Shown here piece after piece: positions 35,252-44,691 of a stretch of 53,876 nucleotides of DNA (the first letter of the stretch is position 1; every line of letters begins with the position of its first letter). Position numbers and translations under genes: made by a program. The stretch covers positions 1 to 53,876 of the forward strand of contig CANMPL010000013.1 of the NCBI GenBank assembly GCA_947499715.1, read 5' to 3'. Under the pieces are notes generated by a model that was given only the letters and a program-made list of their open reading frames with translations, was not told where the DNA came from and did not search any database. This DNA is from an uncultured Paracoccaceae bacterium (lineage in GTDB: Bacteria; Pseudomonadota; Alphaproteobacteria; Rhodobacterales; Rhodobacteraceae).

Positions 35252-36714
35252 ATATCAGCTCAAACACTCTGTATGTTTCTGATTTGGATTTCACTTTGCT
35301 GGAGGCTGATGCTTCATTGACTGACGCGGTCGCTGATCGGTTAAATCGTCTCATTGATGACGGGATTCTCTTCTCAATCGCGACCGCGCGCTCGGAACCG
35401 GCAATTCGGCATATAATGGCCAATGTTCGGTTCAATCTTCCAATCGTTGAAGGCAATGGATCGGTCATTCGTGACTTACAGACCGGCGCAGTCAGAAAGA
35501 GCTTTGGTATTGATCAGGATGCCGCCGCTGAAATCAGTGAGGTTTTTGGACGCGCAAAGAAATCGCCGGTTGTTGCAGGGCTTCGAGGTCGGTTTCAGCG
35601 AACCTACTCTCCGGCAGCTGACAACCCAGCTATGCAGAAGTTTCACAACGAAAAAGTAAGGATGCGTTTTCCAGACCTCTATAATGAGGTGTGGGATCCA
35701 AGCAGTAGGGTACATCAGCTCGACGATATCCTGCGTTTCACTTATCTCGGATCGAAAGATGAGATCGACGAACTGGTTGTCCCTATTTCCGCAATCTCCG
35801 ACACCATATTAGCCAACGTTTTCCGGGTCGATTATTGGAACTGCTGGGAACTGCTGATTACGGAGAAATCAGCCAATAAGGGCTCTGCCCTCGCGCATCT
35901 TAAGACCTTGGTCAGAGACGCAACCGGCAACCAAGACCTCAGCATGACCGTTTTTGGAGACGCTGCAAACGACGTTGGGATGTTTGAAGTTGCAGACAAA
36001 TCTATTGCTGTCGAAAACGCTGATGATGCCATCAAGGCCATGGCTCACGAGGTCATTGGAAGACATGATGAGCAGGCCGTTATTAACTACATTGAGCATT
36101 CCCAATTGGGCCAAAAGACGTTGAACTTCTACAACGCGAACGCTGATACTTATGCATCTCACTTGCCGTCCCCTTCTCGGGTGGCTGAGCGTGAGAAATT
36201 TGCAAATCGCTTACCGAAAAAAGCAGACGTGTTGGAAATTGGATGTGGCTCTGGACATGACGCTGAGTTCTTCAAGTTCTCTGGTTTCGAGGTAACCGCC
36301 CAAGACGGTTCATCGGAGCTGGCATCACTTGCAAGCGCCCGAATTGGGTTAGATGTCCTGGTGTGTGACTTCAAAGAGTTAGCGTTCGATAATCAATTTG
36401 ATGCTGTCTGGGCAGCAGCAGCTCTGCTCCATGTTCCAAGAGCTGATTTCATCAAGGTGATGCAGAACATTTTTCGTAGTCTGAGATCAGGAGGAACGAT
36501 CACCGCAAGCTTCAAGCAAAGCGAACATGACTGGACCGACAAATGGGGCCGCTTCTTTTGTGAGATGAATGCGGAACGGCTGAGAGCGTTGTTTTCTGAA
36601 GCTGGGTTCGAAGTTCACGATGTGCGGTCTGTTGATGGATATAGTCGGGACGGCATCGAGACGATCTGGCTTTGGATCGACGCAATGAAGCCTCTTGGAG
36701 TTTCAGCCCCATGA
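35248..36714 (+). CDS. HAD phosphatase fused to a SAM-dependent methyltransferase
   Basis: 488 residues in two domains. Residues 1 to about 275 form a Cof-type HAD hydrolase: motif I SDLDFTLL with the nucleophile Asp, SIATARSEPA, a lysine in SANKGSAL and motif IV FGDAANDVGM. Residues about 290-488 form a class I methyltransferase: NFYNANADTYA, VLEIGCGSGHDAEFF (the SAM site), the acidic AQDGSSE region and WAAAALLHVPR. Such a fusion is uncommon; the two domains may act in sequence or on the same small molecule. It overlaps both its neighbours by ATGA, so it is firmly in the operon. The substrate is unknown. Confidence 0.88.
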   Translation: MNISSNTLYVSDLDFTLLEADASLTDAVADRLNRLIDDGILFSIATARSEPAIRHIMANVRFNLPIVEGNGSVIRDLQTGAVRKSFGIDQDAAAEISEVFGRAKKSPVVAGLRGRFQRTYSPAADNPAMQKFHNEKVRMRFPDLYNEVWDPSSRVHQLDDILRFTYLGSKDEIDELVVPISAISDTILANVFRVDYWNCWELLITEKSANKGSALAHLKTLVRDATGNQDLSMTVFGDAANDVGMFEVADKSIAVENADDAIKAMAHEVIGRHDEQAVINYIEHSQLGQKTLNFYNANADTYASHLPSPSRVAEREKFANRLPKKADVLEIGCGSGHDAEFFKFSGFEVTAQDGSSELASLASARIGLDVLVCDFKELAFDNQFDAVWAAAALLHVPRADFIKVMQNIFRSLRSGGTITASFKQSEHDWTDKWGRFFCEMNAERLRALFSEAGFEVHDVRSVDGYSRDGIETIWLWIDAMKPLGVSAP

Positions 36715-38369
36715 CTGCCATCTTATTCCTATTACAGCTTTTTGGCGCGAGCTTTCTGTTGCTCTTCGCTGTTAAAACAGTTCGCAAAGGGGTCGAAGCC
36801 TCCTTCGCCGGTGAATTGCGAATGTTGTTGCAAGAAACCAATGGAGCGGCTCAATCGGCCTTCTCAGGTTTTCTTTTGGCGATCATGTTGCAAGGTGCGA
36901 CAGCAGTAATTCTGCTAACTTCTGGGATGGTGTCCGCAGGATTGGTCGGGCTGTCCGCTGGTTTGGCGGTTGCGATCGGCGCCGATGTTGGCTCGGCAGT
37001 GGTTGTCAGGCTTCTAACGTTCAACATCGAATGGCTCACCCCGCTCCTACTTTTGCTAGGGGGGTGGCTGTATTTGAGAATTGAGCACAACCGTCTCAAA
37101 GACATGGGGCGCGCATTAATCGGCATTGCGCTCATTTTGGTTTCACTGACAATGATCAGCGAAGCGGTAAGTCCGATCAGGCAATCTGATCTGCTTCCGG
37201 CCGTCTCTAAATACTTGGGTAACGATCTCATCTTGGCCTTCCTGGTTGGCGTGATCTTCACGTTACTCATTCATTCCAGCGTCGCATCCATACTGGTTTG
37301 CGTTACGCTCGTAAGTTCAGATGCGTTGCCATTTGATGCCGGCATGGCATTCATACTCGGCGCAAACGTTGGCAGCGCGTTGATCCCGGTCTGGCTCTTA
37401 CGATCTTCTGAGCGTAGCGAAAAGTTGCTTCCCCTGTTGAATTTAGGTGTCAGAACGCTTGCGGCCGTGCTGGCCATGATCTTGCTGATGTCCGCTGGTG
37501 ACACTTTTCCCGACATACCATGGGTTGAAGGGGCAGGGGGGATCATTCTTATCCACTTGGGTTTCAATGTATCCTTGTTGCCGGTTCTTTTTGCCTCTGA
37601 CTGGCTAGCCAACAACTTTGAGCGCTTATTCACTGGACCGGTTCCGACCGCTGAAGCCGATGGCCTTTTGATGAGGATTGGCGAAAATCAACAAGAAGAC
37701 ATCGATGTACGTGCCGCGATGCGGCGTGATGTTATCGCTCTCTTGGATTTAGTCAGCGCGATGATCTCAAAGATCGGGTTCCCTTTGGAACAACTTGAGG
37801 AGGTCGACGCGAAATCCATCGAAGAGCTGGAAGGTCAGACGAATACTCAGTTTAATTCCATCCGAACTTACTATGCCCGGATATCGAGTTCGGCCACCAT
37901 CAACACGAAGAAGTCCCACTTGCAGGAAATGCGGGCCTTATTGGAATATGCGATACGATTGGAACACTCAGGAAATGTCATGGTTCAACGCATTCTGCCC
38001 GCCGCGCAAATGATGCGTCGTACGCGACTGCAGTTCACAAGCAATGGTAATGAAGAACTTAAGGGCCTATGTGAGATGGCTCTGAGCAACACCTTCTTGG
38101 CATTTGAAGTGGTCTCAACTTGGCAAGCCGAAAAGTCTCGCGATCTCATCGAGCGAAAGGAGGAGTTCTCGCGCTTGGATAGCAGAAGCAGGAAGCGGCA
38201 TTTCAAGAGGATTTCTCAAGGCAACGCCACATCATTGGAGACAAGCGATCTACACTTGGATGTTGGGGCCGCTCTCAAAGAGATTAACAGCAAGATTTCA
38301 ACCATTGCCTATTCAGTTCTAGAGGGCAAAGGTCAGTTGGCAGCAAGCAGGCTGATTGATGAATCTTAA
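36711..38369 (+). CDS. Na/Pi cotransporter family protein with PhoU-like C-terminus
   Basis: 552 residues. The membrane part (about residues 1-300) has the two inverted Na/Pi-II repeats, but where the family has QSS this protein reads MLQGATAVILL; the second repeat has LIHSSVASILV. The C-terminal 230 residues are cytoplasmic and helical, like PhoU. ATG at 36711 overlaps the previous stop. In bacteria such proteins often export phosphate. Its position after phosphodiesterase and phosphatase genes fits removal of released phosphate. The changed motif may alter ion or substrate preference. Confidence 0.88.
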   Translation: MTAILFLLQLFGASFLLLFAVKTVRKGVEASFAGELRMLLQETNGAAQSAFSGFLLAIMLQGATAVILLTSGMVSAGLVGLSAGLAVAIGADVGSAVVVRLLTFNIEWLTPLLLLLGGWLYLRIEHNRLKDMGRALIGIALILVSLTMISEAVSPIRQSDLLPAVSKYLGNDLILAFLVGVIFTLLIHSSVASILVCVTLVSSDALPFDAGMAFILGANVGSALIPVWLLRSSERSEKLLPLLNLGVRTLAAVLAMILLMSAGDTFPDIPWVEGAGGIILIHLGFNVSLLPVLFASDWLANNFERLFTGPVPTAEADGLLMRIGENQQEDIDVRAAMRRDVIALLDLVSAMISKIGFPLEQLEEVDAKSIEELEGQTNTQFNSIRTYYARISSSATINTKKSHLQEMRALLEYAIRLEHSGNVMVQRILPAAQMMRRTRLQFTSNGNEELKGLCEMALSNTFLAFEVVSTWQAEKSRDLIERKEEFSRLDSRSRKRHFKRISQGNATSLETSDLHLDVGAALKEINSKISTIAYSVLEGKGQLAASRLIDES

Positions 38370-38790
38370 CAAAGAGTTTTCTGGCGCAAAGATTGCATTG
38401 CTCTGCGGTGATCAGGTCTTGGTGTATCTGAGGGATGATAAACCAAGTATTCCGTTTCCCAACAAATGGGATCTTGCAGGTGGAGGAAGGGAAGGCGACG
38501 AAACTCCCGAACAATGCGTCATGCGAGAGACATTTGAGGAGTTTGGCCTTAAAATTAGATCGTCGCGGATAGTGTGGAAACGGCGGTACGATAGCGCGAC
38601 GTTAGTTGGCGAGCACGCATATTTTATGGCTGCTAAAGTTACGGAAAGAGAATTAGCTGAGATCAAGTTTGGTGATGAGGGACAATTTTGGCAGTTGATG
38701 ACGACAAGTGAATTCATCAACCATCCTGATGCCATCCCTCAACTACAGGTTCGTTTAGCGGCTTATTTGAGTGAGGGTAGGAGGCAATGA
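38359..38790 (+). CDS. NUDIX hydrolase
   Basis: 143 residues with a canonical NUDIX box, from GGGREGDETPEQC to RETFEEFGL (G-x5-E-x7-REUxEExGU). It hydrolyses a nucleoside diphosphate linked to another group. Its ATG lies inside the end of the previous gene, and a TTG just upstream is less likely. The substrate may be a nucleotide sugar or damaged nucleotide; it cannot be chosen from sequence. Confidence 0.92.
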   Translation: MNLNKEFSGAKIALLCGDQVLVYLRDDKPSIPFPNKWDLAGGGREGDETPEQCVMRETFEEFGLKIRSSRIVWKRRYDSATLVGEHAYFMAAKVTERELAEIKFGDEGQFWQLMTTSEFINHPDAIPQLQVRLAAYLSEGRRQ

Positions 38791-39152
38791 CTGAAAAGGG
38801 ATTGCGTGATTTTCAAGCGCTCGTTCAAGACTGGATGATCGAGTGTTTTTGGCAGGAACGATCTAGTGATATTTTTGAACGAACCAGGCGTTTCCTTGAA
38901 GAATCTCTTGAGCTGATACAGTCTCTTGGGACAATCCAAGAGGAAGAACATCAGCCAGTCGACTATGTGTTCGCACGATCTGTTGGAGAACTCAATCAAG
39001 AACTCAGTGGTGTCATAGTTACGTTGGCTCCACTGTGTCATCCGTCGGGCCTTCGCATGGTCGAAGACTCAGAATCAGAACTCGATCGTATTTCATTGAC
39101 TGGGGTCATCGCGAAAATTCGTGCCATGCATTCTCGCAAGCCAAAAGACTGA
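38787..39152 (+). CDS. MazG-like nucleoside triphosphate pyrophosphohydrolase
   Basis: 121 residues of the all-alpha NTP-pyrophosphatase family. It has RTRRFLEESLELIQSLG with the metal-binding glutamates, then VDYVFARSVGELNQELSGVIVTLAPLC, matching short MazG-like proteins common in alphaproteobacteria and their phages. It overlaps the NUDIX gene by ATGA. With the NUDIX it suggests nucleotide housecleaning in this operon. Confidence 0.82.
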   Translation: MTEKGLRDFQALVQDWMIECFWQERSSDIFERTRRFLEESLELIQSLGTIQEEEHQPVDYVFARSVGELNQELSGVIVTLAPLCHPSGLRMVEDSESELDRISLTGVIAKIRAMHSRKPKD

Positions 39153-39230
39153 TGCCTTTGACGGTCATACCGTTTGAGTGGCGCTCCACAGTGCTGGAAG
39201 AACAAACACAACCAAAGTAGGAACCGCGTC

Positions 39231-39923
39231 TTGAAGAAGAACATTTTAATCATCGGAGGCTCCTCAGGTGTCGGCAGAAAACTGGCTGAACACTACGTTG
39301 CCGAGGGACACTCGGTCTGCATCACGGGGCGAAAAAACCCGCAGTTGTCTGGTACGCGTTTCCAAAGTCTTAACGTGACAGATCGATCAGGCGATTTGGC
39401 GCGTGACATTAATCGTCTTGTTCAGGAGTTTCCGGCCGTCAATACGCTGATCTATGCTGCGGGGTATCTCCAGCGGGGATATATTAACGACCTTAATGAC
39501 ACCGCTTTACAGACTATGGTCAATATCGGTCTTTTGGCGCCAATGATGTTAGTTCAGAGGCTCAAAGCAAATACCCGCGCACCCCTCAAAATCATGCTAA
39601 TCACATCGAGTTCCCAATATACACCCAGGGCGCTTGAACCTGCCTATTGCGCGACAAAATCTGGACTAGGAATGCTCGGGGCATCGCTTGTTCGAGATAG
39701 TGATATTGGAAAAGTGCTGGTAGTCGCGCCCTCTGGGATCAATACGCCTTTCTGGACGGGTACCGATGAAGATACCTCAACCATGCTGAATTCAGACTGG
39801 GTCGCAGATCAGATTGTGAGTTTGTCCAGCGGAGCCTTCAAATATAAATTTGCCAAACTGCTTCGCAAGCCAGCACGCACAGAAATCGTTGAGTGCATGG
39901 ACAACCACTTCCAACCAATTTGA
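39231..39923 (+). CDS. Short-chain dehydrogenase/reductase
   Basis: 230 residues with the Rossmann glycine motif IIGGSSGVGRKLA, a catalytic serine region ITSSSQYT and YCATK (Tyr and Lys). The open frame begins earlier, but the glycine motif normally sits within the first 15 residues, and TTG at 39231 with AGGAA 10 bases upstream fits. It is the last gene of the operon. The substrate is unknown. Confidence 0.88.
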   Translation: MKKNILIIGGSSGVGRKLAEHYVAEGHSVCITGRKNPQLSGTRFQSLNVTDRSGDLARDINRLVQEFPAVNTLIYAAGYLQRGYINDLNDTALQTMVNIGLLAPMMLVQRLKANTRAPLKIMLITSSSQYTPRALEPAYCATKSGLGMLGASLVRDSDIGKVLVVAPSGINTPFWTGTDEDTSTMLNSDWVADQIVSLSSGAFKYKFAKLLRKPARTEIVECMDNHFQPI

Positions 39924-40134
39924 TCAGTTATGCCGACGCTGGATGCTCACCTACCGTGCAGCATCTTGCCATTGTCGAAACTTCAGAGAGCCTGAGAAAC
40001 GGAGCTTAACCGCCAGTTTGTGAAGGACACTGGCCACGTAAGGCAAATAAGAAAGGTAATATCGTTTGCAAAATTTTATCCTGATAGCAGGGTGTTTTGG
40101 TGGCGGCAAATCAAGCTAGATCAATGAACTCGGG

Positions 40135-40586
40135 ATGCGCGGGCATTCCGTTGTAGAGGAGCCTGTCTGGGCATTTGACTTCGTGTACGACAAACTTAGC
40201 AATGGGCGCAGCTATAAGATGCTGACCGTTCTGGATGAGTACGACCGGCAAGCGCATGCCGTCACGGCACCCCGGAATACATTCGATCAGACAATGTCCC
40301 CGAGTTCGTCGCCGCGGCGATGCAGAACTGGTTGGTCAAGGTCAGTATCAAGCCGGTCCGCATCTATCCCGGATCACCTTGGGAAAATGGTTAAAACGAA
40401 CGATTCAATGGAACTCTGCGCAGGGAGGTTCTCAATGCCGAGTGGTTCACAACAACAAAGCAGGCTCAGATCGTCATCAGTCACTGGCTCAGGCAGTACA
40501 ATCACACACGCCCTCATCAGGCGCTCAACATGCGGCCACCAGTCCCCGAAACTATAATCAGAAATGGCCCAGAACTTGGGCGCTAG
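40135..40586 (+). pseudogene. Broken IS3-family transposase (OrfB remnant)
   Basis: The first frame reads VWAFDFVYDKLSNGRSYKMLTVLDEYDRQAHAVT and then is lost; a second frame reads PEYIRSDNVPEF and SPWENG, a TAA stop at 40392, then NERFNGTLRREVLNAEW, HTRPHQALNMRPPVPE to the TAG at 40584. An internal deletion of roughly 60-80 bases, a frame change, a stop and the loss of glycine in SDNG show it is dead. The other parts of 39924-40911 show nothing recognisable, apart from a weak hairpin just after the SDR gene. Confidence 0.85.
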
Positions 40587-40911
40587 ACGGACTATCCCCA
40601 AATCCAGGACTCTTCAGGAGAGCAGGTCAATAGACCTCATGGCTGAATACAGCCCCTCTAAGTTCACTATCTTCCGTTATCTTAGTGAAAACCAAGCCTG
40701 AGCTCCACTCAAGAACCCCGATCCGCGCTTAACGCCCTATTTTGCACCGAGCAGCAGTCGACCCCCAGCGGGTCATACAAGAGCCTTTTTTCGCGTAGTC
40801 TTTCCGTGCGCGGTGTTCTGTATGTAGTCCCAGACGCAAGAACGGACCGCATCGAGATTAAGTGGCTTTGAATAACGTCGACTCAAACTGAACCACAGCA
40901 TCATCGCCACA

Positions 40912-42282
40912 TCAACAATTGGGAACGTTGACCGCGAGGCCCCCTAGCGAGGTTTCTTTGTACTTCATGCTCATGTCGGCACCGGTTTCGCGCATTGTTG
41001 CAATTGCAGAGTCCAGCGGGACAACATGCGTGCCGTCTCCGCGAAGCGCCAAGGACGCGGCGGTGACAGCTTTCACGGCGCCCAAGCCGTTGCGTTCGAT
41101 GCAGGGAACCTGCACCAGACCCCTGATCGGATCGCAGGTCATGCCAAGGTGATGTTCAAGGGCAATTTCTGCTGCAGCCTCAACCTGACCCGGTGTGCCA
41201 CCCATGACCGCTGCGAGGCCGGCTGCGGCCATTGCACTGGCGGAGCCAACTTCGGCCTGGCACCCGCACTCAGCGCCGCTGATCGACGCGTTGAACTTAA
41301 TGATTCCGCCGATCGCCGCTGCGGTCAGGAGATACGTTTCGATATCGGCCGAAGTTGCCTCGGGAACGTGGTCGAACCAATAGCGCAAAGTGGCGGGGAC
41401 GACGCCAGCGGCACCATTGGTCGGCGCAGTTACCACTTGCCCCCCTGCTGCATTCTCTTCGTTGACCGCCATCGCATAGACGCTAATCCACTCCGTTACG
41501 ACGTGGCCGGCGGTTTGCCTCATGCCGCGTTCAGTACAGAGGCTTGTGTAGATGTCAGCGGCGCGACGCCTGACGTCCAACCCACCTGGGAGGACCCCAC
41601 GTGTCGATAGCCCGCGATCCATGCAAGTCTTCATTGAGGTCCAAATTTTGAAGAGCCCATCATCGAGTGCAGCCGGCGGGCAGCCCGCAAGTTCATTCGT
41701 ACGCTTAAGCTCAGCGATGCTCTGCCCCGAGATTTTGCACATCTCCAACAAGGCCTCTGCAGAGGTAAAAGGAAACGGCACATCGACTGTCTCGGTGGGC
41801 ACATTGGCTTGGAATTCGCTGAGGGTCTGCACAAATCCGCCGCCTATAGAAAGGTAGGTCTCTTTCAGCAAGTCAGATCCGTCAGCAGAAATTGCCGTGA
41901 GCTTCATCCGGTTCGCGTGGCCTTCGAAAGGTGCGTAAAAGTCAAATGAAAGGTCGGTATCCGGGTCGAAATGAACCGATCCAAAGCCCGGTGGGGCGAG
42001 CGTTCTTGTTGATTTGATGCTTTCCAGCGCAGACTGAGCGATTACAGGATTGTAGGTGTCGGGCGCGAAACCCGCAAGGCCAAGGATTGTCGCGCGGTCC
42101 GTTCCGTGTCCGACGCCCGTGAAGGCGAGGGAACCGTAAAGCGTTGCCTTTAGTCGCGCTGGAGCCATGTCTTGCGATCTTAGGTCATTCAGAAAACGCG
42201 CTGCCGCCACCATGGGTCCCATCGTATGGGAGGAGGATGGACCGATTCCAACCTTAAAAATATCAAAAACGCTTATGAACAT
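40912..42282 (-). CDS. sdaA: L-serine dehydratase (iron-sulfur, single-chain)
   Basis: A 456-residue [4Fe-4S] enzyme converting L-serine to pyruvate and ammonia. [19 protein letters not shown] starts the protein, and the cluster cysteines are in [13 protein letters not shown] and [19 protein letters not shown]. An open frame extends upstream to 42333 through the end of the LuxR gene; the family N-terminus fixes the start at 42282, 13 bases after the LuxR stop, so the two are co-transcribed. The neighbouring amino-acid transporter and SerB-like gene point to serine use as a carbon or nitrogen source. Confidence 0.95.
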   Translation of the reverse strand: MFISVFDIFKVGIGPSSSHTMGPMVAAARFLNDLRSQDMAPARLKATLYGSLAFTGVGHGTDRATILGLAGFAPDTYNPVIAQSALESIKSTRTLAPPGFGSVHFDPDTDLSFDFYAPFEGHANRMKLTAISADGSDLLKETYLSIGGGFVQTLSEFQANVPTETVDVPFPFTSAEALLEMCKISGQSIAELKRTNELAGCPPAALDDGLFKIWTSMKTCMDRGLSTRGVLPGGLDVRRRAADIYTSLCTERGMRQTAGHVVTEWISVYAMAVNEENAAGGQVVTAPTNGAAGVVPATLRYWFDHVPEATSADIETYLLTAAAIGGIIKFNASISGAECGCQAEVGSASAMAAAGLAAVMGGTPGQVEAAAEIALEHHLGMTCDPIRGLVQVPCIERNGLGAVKAVTAASLALRGDGTHVVPLDSAIATMRETGADMSMKYKETSLGGLAVNVPNC

Positions 42283-42295
42283 CGGGTAAGTCTGG

Positions 42296-42934
42296 TCAGT
42301 CGGCGGACCAGCCGAGCGCATTCGCATGGGCAATGGCCTTTGTACGCGAGGTCGTTCCGAGTTCTTTTAGGATCGCAGAGACATGGGTCTTGATCGTGCT
42401 TTCTGACAGATCCAGTTCTCGGGCAATTTCCTTGTTGGAAAGCCCTACGCACATAAGCGACAGAACGTCGGATTGGCGCTCCGTCAAAGAAATTTCTTCG
42501 ATCGGCAATGACGTGGGCGCGGTTTCGCCTTTGTCTGCTTTCAGAAAACGTCTCGGCAAAAATATCTCCCCTTGCAGCATAAGGGGCACGGCATTCACGA
42601 GGATTTGTGGATCTGCTGACTTCGGGATGAACCCGTCAGCCCCGTTCGCCAAAGCGGCATTGATAACGTAATTCTCTTCGGTCCCCGAAATCATAGCGAC
42701 GGGTGTCCCCGGATGCGCTTGTTTCAATCTGGTCAATCCATCCATCGCGGCGGCATCAGGTAGTTTGACGTCCATCAACACCAGGTCAACGTCAGCGTGG
42801 TCATGTAGATAAGCCAGCGCCGTTGCGACTGTCTCTGCGCCCTCGACGCGCATATCAGAAAACGCGCTTTCCAGCAGGTTCTTTACGCCCGTGCGTATCA
42901 GATGATGATCGTCAACAATCAAAATGACGGACAT
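42296..42934 (-). CDS. NarL/FixJ-type response regulator
   Basis: 212 residues. The receiver domain has VDDHH, the phosphorylated aspartate in LVLMDVKLPDA near residue 55, and the switch Ser and conserved Lys (ISGTEE, PKSA). The C-terminal LuxR helix-turn-helix has LTERQSDVLSLMCVGLSNKEIARELDLSESTIKTHVSAIL. It is directly upstream of sdaA and within 10 kb of the histidine kinase gene, so it is its likely partner and sdaA a likely target. Confidence 0.95.
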   Translation of the reverse strand: MSVILIVDDHHLIRTGVKNLLESAFSDMRVEGAETVATALAYLHDHADVDLVLMDVKLPDAAAMDGLTRLKQAHPGTPVAMISGTEENYVINAALANGADGFIPKSADPQILVNAVPLMLQGEIFLPRRFLKADKGETAPTSLPIEEISLTERQSDVLSLMCVGLSNKEIARELDLSESTIKTHVSAILKELGTTSRTKAIAHANALGWSAD

Positions 42935-43059
42935 GCCACACGCCTTTTCAGATTTCGGTCTAACAATATTAGCAGATTACCTGCAGGACTGTTACTCTTG
43001 GGAAATTTTCCGAAATATTGGACTATCATGATCCTTGGAGAGTTAAGTTCGTGCCTCAT

Positions 43060-44688
43060 TTAAGTTCCGATCTTGGACGCAGTGTGGATGTGGTAGAAAA
43101 TTCTTGAAAAGTCCCGCAATAACTCATTGTGCAAAGCCGACGTGTTGACAGCTGAAACATCACGGGCCTCAAGGCGGGCGAAATGAGATGACCGGCTGTG
43201 ATCTACGAGCTTTTCCAGATCCTTGCGCAGCTTTTGGATTGTTTTTCTGACCTTATAGTCATTTTGCAGCGCGGTGGACAAGGCGACGTGCAGCCCGTTT
43301 CGAATGACTTCCAAAATCCCCAAAAGTTCAGCTTCGCCGTCTTCTGAAAACCTGTCCTGAGCATTTGAGGTGGTGCCAAATTGGTCGGCTGCATTCGCGA
43401 CAAGATCGGAGACATGCCAAAGGTTTGTCGTCAGAAGCAGCAAGTCCATTACGGTTTTGCTGTCCGCATCCGAAATCTCTTCGCGGCTTATTTCGGTCAA
43501 GAACAGTTTGACCTCTTCGGCGATCAACGTGACGCGCTCTTGATTGATGTAGACGATCTCAAGGTCTGCCGGGAGATTAGAAGAAATGCATTGCGTCAGA
43601 ATTGCAAGAGAACCCTCGATGCATTCGTTGATGCGATAGAGTTCCCGCGTCGTACTTGTCAGCGCCAAAGCCGGTGAGCTGAGAAGCTCGCGGTCCAGAT
43701 ACTTTGTTGTAGGTTCCACGCCCGGCGGAAGCGTGTTGGGGAAGAAATGTTCCATCAGCCGCGCGGCTGTTCCGACCCATGGCAAAAAGATCAGGGCGAC
43801 GAGGCAATTGAAGCCCATATGGGCATGCAGCATGATCTGCTGATTGTCCGAATACGGCGCCAGCTGTTCCACGATTATCGGCAAAAACGGCAATAGGATG
43901 ACCGTTGCGATGAGTTTGAAACACGCATTGCCAATAGCTGCGTGCTGCCCCTGTCCGCTAGCCTGAAGCGTGGCCAAGATCGGCGGCAAAGTCCCACCGA
44001 TATTGGCACCAAGCACCATGGCAAGCCCTGTCCCAAACGGGATCACGCCAGAGGCGGACATTGCGGCAATCAACAAAACGACGGCAAGGCTGGAATGGAC
44101 AAGCCACGTCAGAATGGCTGTAAGGAACACGGTCAGTAAGACCTCGCCTTCCAACGCAGCAAACACATATCCGAGAACTTCGGACTGTCGAAGCGGTTCA
44201 GATGAAGAGCGCAAGAGGCTGAGCGCCAAAAGAACGAGCCCTAGGCCCAACAATGCACGACCTATCTGGCGGCGGGCATATACGGATGAGCGCCCATGCA
44301 GCATGACACCGACAAAGATCGCGACATAAGCAATCCAGGTGGGATTGAACGAGAGAATTTGCGCCGCAATTGACGTCCCGATATCTGCGCCCAGCATGAC
44401 TGCGAGCGCCACCGTCGTCGTCACCAAACCCTTTGCCGCAAATGCGGATATGATCAGCGCGGTTGCCGTGCTGCTTTGCAGGACAACCGTGATACCAAGT
44501 CCCGCGACAAAAGACCGGACCCGTCCTGTCAAGGACTTGCCCAAAGCAACCCGCAACGATCCGCCAAAGGCCCGCATGACTCCGGTACGCACCAAACGAA
44601 TGCCCCAAAGCATCAACGCGACAGATCCTGCGATTTGCAATAATACTATTGTGCCGGAAATCGCCCCGTCTCCTTCTAATTGATGCAA
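43060..44688 (-). CDS. Na/Pi cotransporter family protein with PhoU-like C-terminus
   Basis: 542 residues with both family motifs intact: VVLQSSTATALII and LVHSSLAVVLLI. A PhoU-like helical cytoplasmic tail follows from about residue 340. It lies 3 bases after aapP and so is joined to the amino-acid transporter operon. The start is uncertain: the first codon is a TTG at 44688, and a strong AAGGAG inside the coding start would fit a slightly later, non-ATG start. A role in exporting phosphate released from phosphoserine is one reading; transport of another ion or an organic substrate is another. Confidence 0.88.
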   Translation of the reverse strand: MHQLEGDGAISGTIVLLQIAGSVALMLWGIRLVRTGVMRAFGGSLRVALGKSLTGRVRSFVAGLGITVVLQSSTATALIISAFAAKGLVTTTVALAVMLGADIGTSIAAQILSFNPTWIAYVAIFVGVMLHGRSSVYARRQIGRALLGLGLVLLALSLLRSSSEPLRQSEVLGYVFAALEGEVLLTVFLTAILTWLVHSSLAVVLLIAAMSASGVIPFGTGLAMVLGANIGGTLPPILATLQASGQGQHAAIGNACFKLIATVILLPFLPIIVEQLAPYSDNQQIMLHAHMGFNCLVALIFLPWVGTAARLMEHFFPNTLPPGVEPTTKYLDRELLSSPALALTSTTRELYRINECIEGSLAILTQCISSNLPADLEIVYINQERVTLIAEEVKLFLTEISREEISDADSKTVMDLLLLTTNLWHVSDLVANAADQFGTTSNAQDRFSEDGEAELLGILEVIRNGLHVALSTALQNDYKVRKTIQKLRKDLEKLVDHSRSSHFARLEARDVSAVNTSALHNELLRDFSRIFYHIHTASKIGT

Positions 44689-44691
44689 TCG

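Noticed and set aside
40135-40557. A real hypothetical gene of 140 codons
   Set aside because: Its first part is the IS3 OrfB core and the rest is a wrong frame of the same transposase, so it belongs to the pseudogene.
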